From Pseudomonadota bacterium (lineage in GTDB: Bacteria; Pseudomonadota; Gammaproteobacteria; Burkholderiales; SCOH01): 6,431 nt of DNA. Under the pieces are notes generated by a model. That model ran no database searches, was not told the origin of the DNA, and was given only the letters and a program-made list of their open reading frames with translations. Made by a program: the position numbers and the translations under genes. Each line of letters starts with the position of its first letter. Position 1 is the first letter of the stretch. The stretch lies in the NCBI GenBank assembly GCA_030917985.1, contig JAUPTR010000111.1, positions 1 through 6,431 of the forward strand, written 5' to 3'. Positions 6,067 through 6,431 of this stretch are shown piece after piece.

Positions 6067-6431
6067 AGCACTTCCACCCCATCCCCCAGCATCAACAATC
6101 CGCTATTACGCGCCACCAGGTTCTGGCCGAACAGGGTGCCGGCCGGAAATGCGCGATATTGATTCAGCGTTACCAGCGGCTGCTTTTGCGGGTGCATCTG
6201 GCCGCTTTCAGGATCAACCGTGGTAAAGATGCAGCGCTCACACGGCTTCACCACATCGAAAACCACCGAACCAATCCGCAGCACTTTCCACTCGTCTTCG
6301 GCAAAGGCTTCCGCACCACTCACCACCAGATTCGGCCGGAATTGCAACATCGGCACGGCATCCGGCAGCCGCTGATTCAGATCGGCCAAAGAGTGTTCGC
6401 CAATCAGCAGATATTGGTAGCCGTCGGCAAA
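6060..6431 (-). CDS. MOSC domain protein, YcbX/mARC-like (5' end beyond window)
   Basis: The last 123 residues are visible; the frame is open to the window edge, so the start is off to the right. It begins FADGYQYLLIGEHSLADLN, then FRPNLVVSGAEAFAEDEW (31-48), and carries the hallmark VVKPCERCIFTTVD (60-73). In MOSC proteins of this kind a cysteine in the KPCxRC segment (here C64 or C67) is the likely molybdenum ligand. The family binds the molybdenum cofactor and reduces N-hydroxylated compounds; E. coli YcbX detoxifies base analogues such as 6-hydroxylaminopurine. The protein stops soon after the MOSC domain (LLMLGDGVEVLA), so it lacks the C-terminal 2Fe-2S ferredoxin domain of E. coli YcbX and would need a separate electron donor. 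It converges on the diguanylate cyclase with a 10-bp gap. A TTG at 6389 is not a likely start because conserved MOSC sequence continues upstream of it. Confidence 0.92.
   Translation of the reverse strand, partial: FADGYQYLLIGEHSLADLNQRLPDAVPMLQFRPNLVVSGAEAFAEDEWKVLRIGSVVFDVVKPCERCIFTTVDPESGQMHPQKQPLVTLNQYRAFPAGTLFGQNLVARNSGLLMLGDGVEVLA

Overview
The window looks like chromosomal DNA from a GC-rich, Gram-negative proteobacterium. The signs are an exported alpha-2-macroglobulin-like protein, a GGDEF response regulator, compact genes with short overlaps, and few TTA, CTA or TCA codons. My tentative guess from the style of the proteins is a betaproteobacterium, possibly of the Neisseriales (Chromobacteriaceae), but nothing here fixes the taxon. 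No mobile element, tRNA, rRNA or CRISPR array is visible. Almost all the sequence is accounted for by five genes.

Left part (1-4298, minus strand): three genes appear to form one operon, transcribed from about 4300 leftwards. They are a short flavodoxin-family (FMN-binding) protein (3840-4298), a GIY-YIG/UPF0213-type small protein (3554-3853), and a very large exported alpha-2-macroglobulin family protein (start at 3566, running off the left edge). Neighbouring genes overlap by 14 and 13 bp. The second and third each have a recognisable Shine-Dalgarno sequence inside the gene before them.

Middle (4299-4435): a 137-bp AT-richer divergent promoter region separates the operon from the rightward gene. 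The best promoter-like element is an extended -10 (TGCTAGAAT, 4379-4387) reading right.

Right part (4436-6431): a rightward diguanylate cyclase (4436-6049, 537 aa) has a helical N-terminal region, a degenerate receiver, an intact receiver and a GGEEF domain with an intact I-site. It meets a leftward MOSC-domain protein (6060 to beyond 6431) head to head. The two stop codons lie 10 bp apart inside one long imperfect hairpin (6031-6066).

Functionally there is no single pathway. The minus-strand genes combine redox chemistry, a nuclease fold and a periplasmic protease-trap-like protein. The plus-strand gene is a c-di-GMP signalling enzyme, and the last gene is a molybdenum-cofactor-binding-type protein. 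I did not find evidence for a new multi-gene system. The points most worth a second look are the diguanylate cyclase architecture, its leader without a Shine-Dalgarno sequence followed by two inverted repeats, and the conserved-looking cysteine pairs of the macroglobulin.
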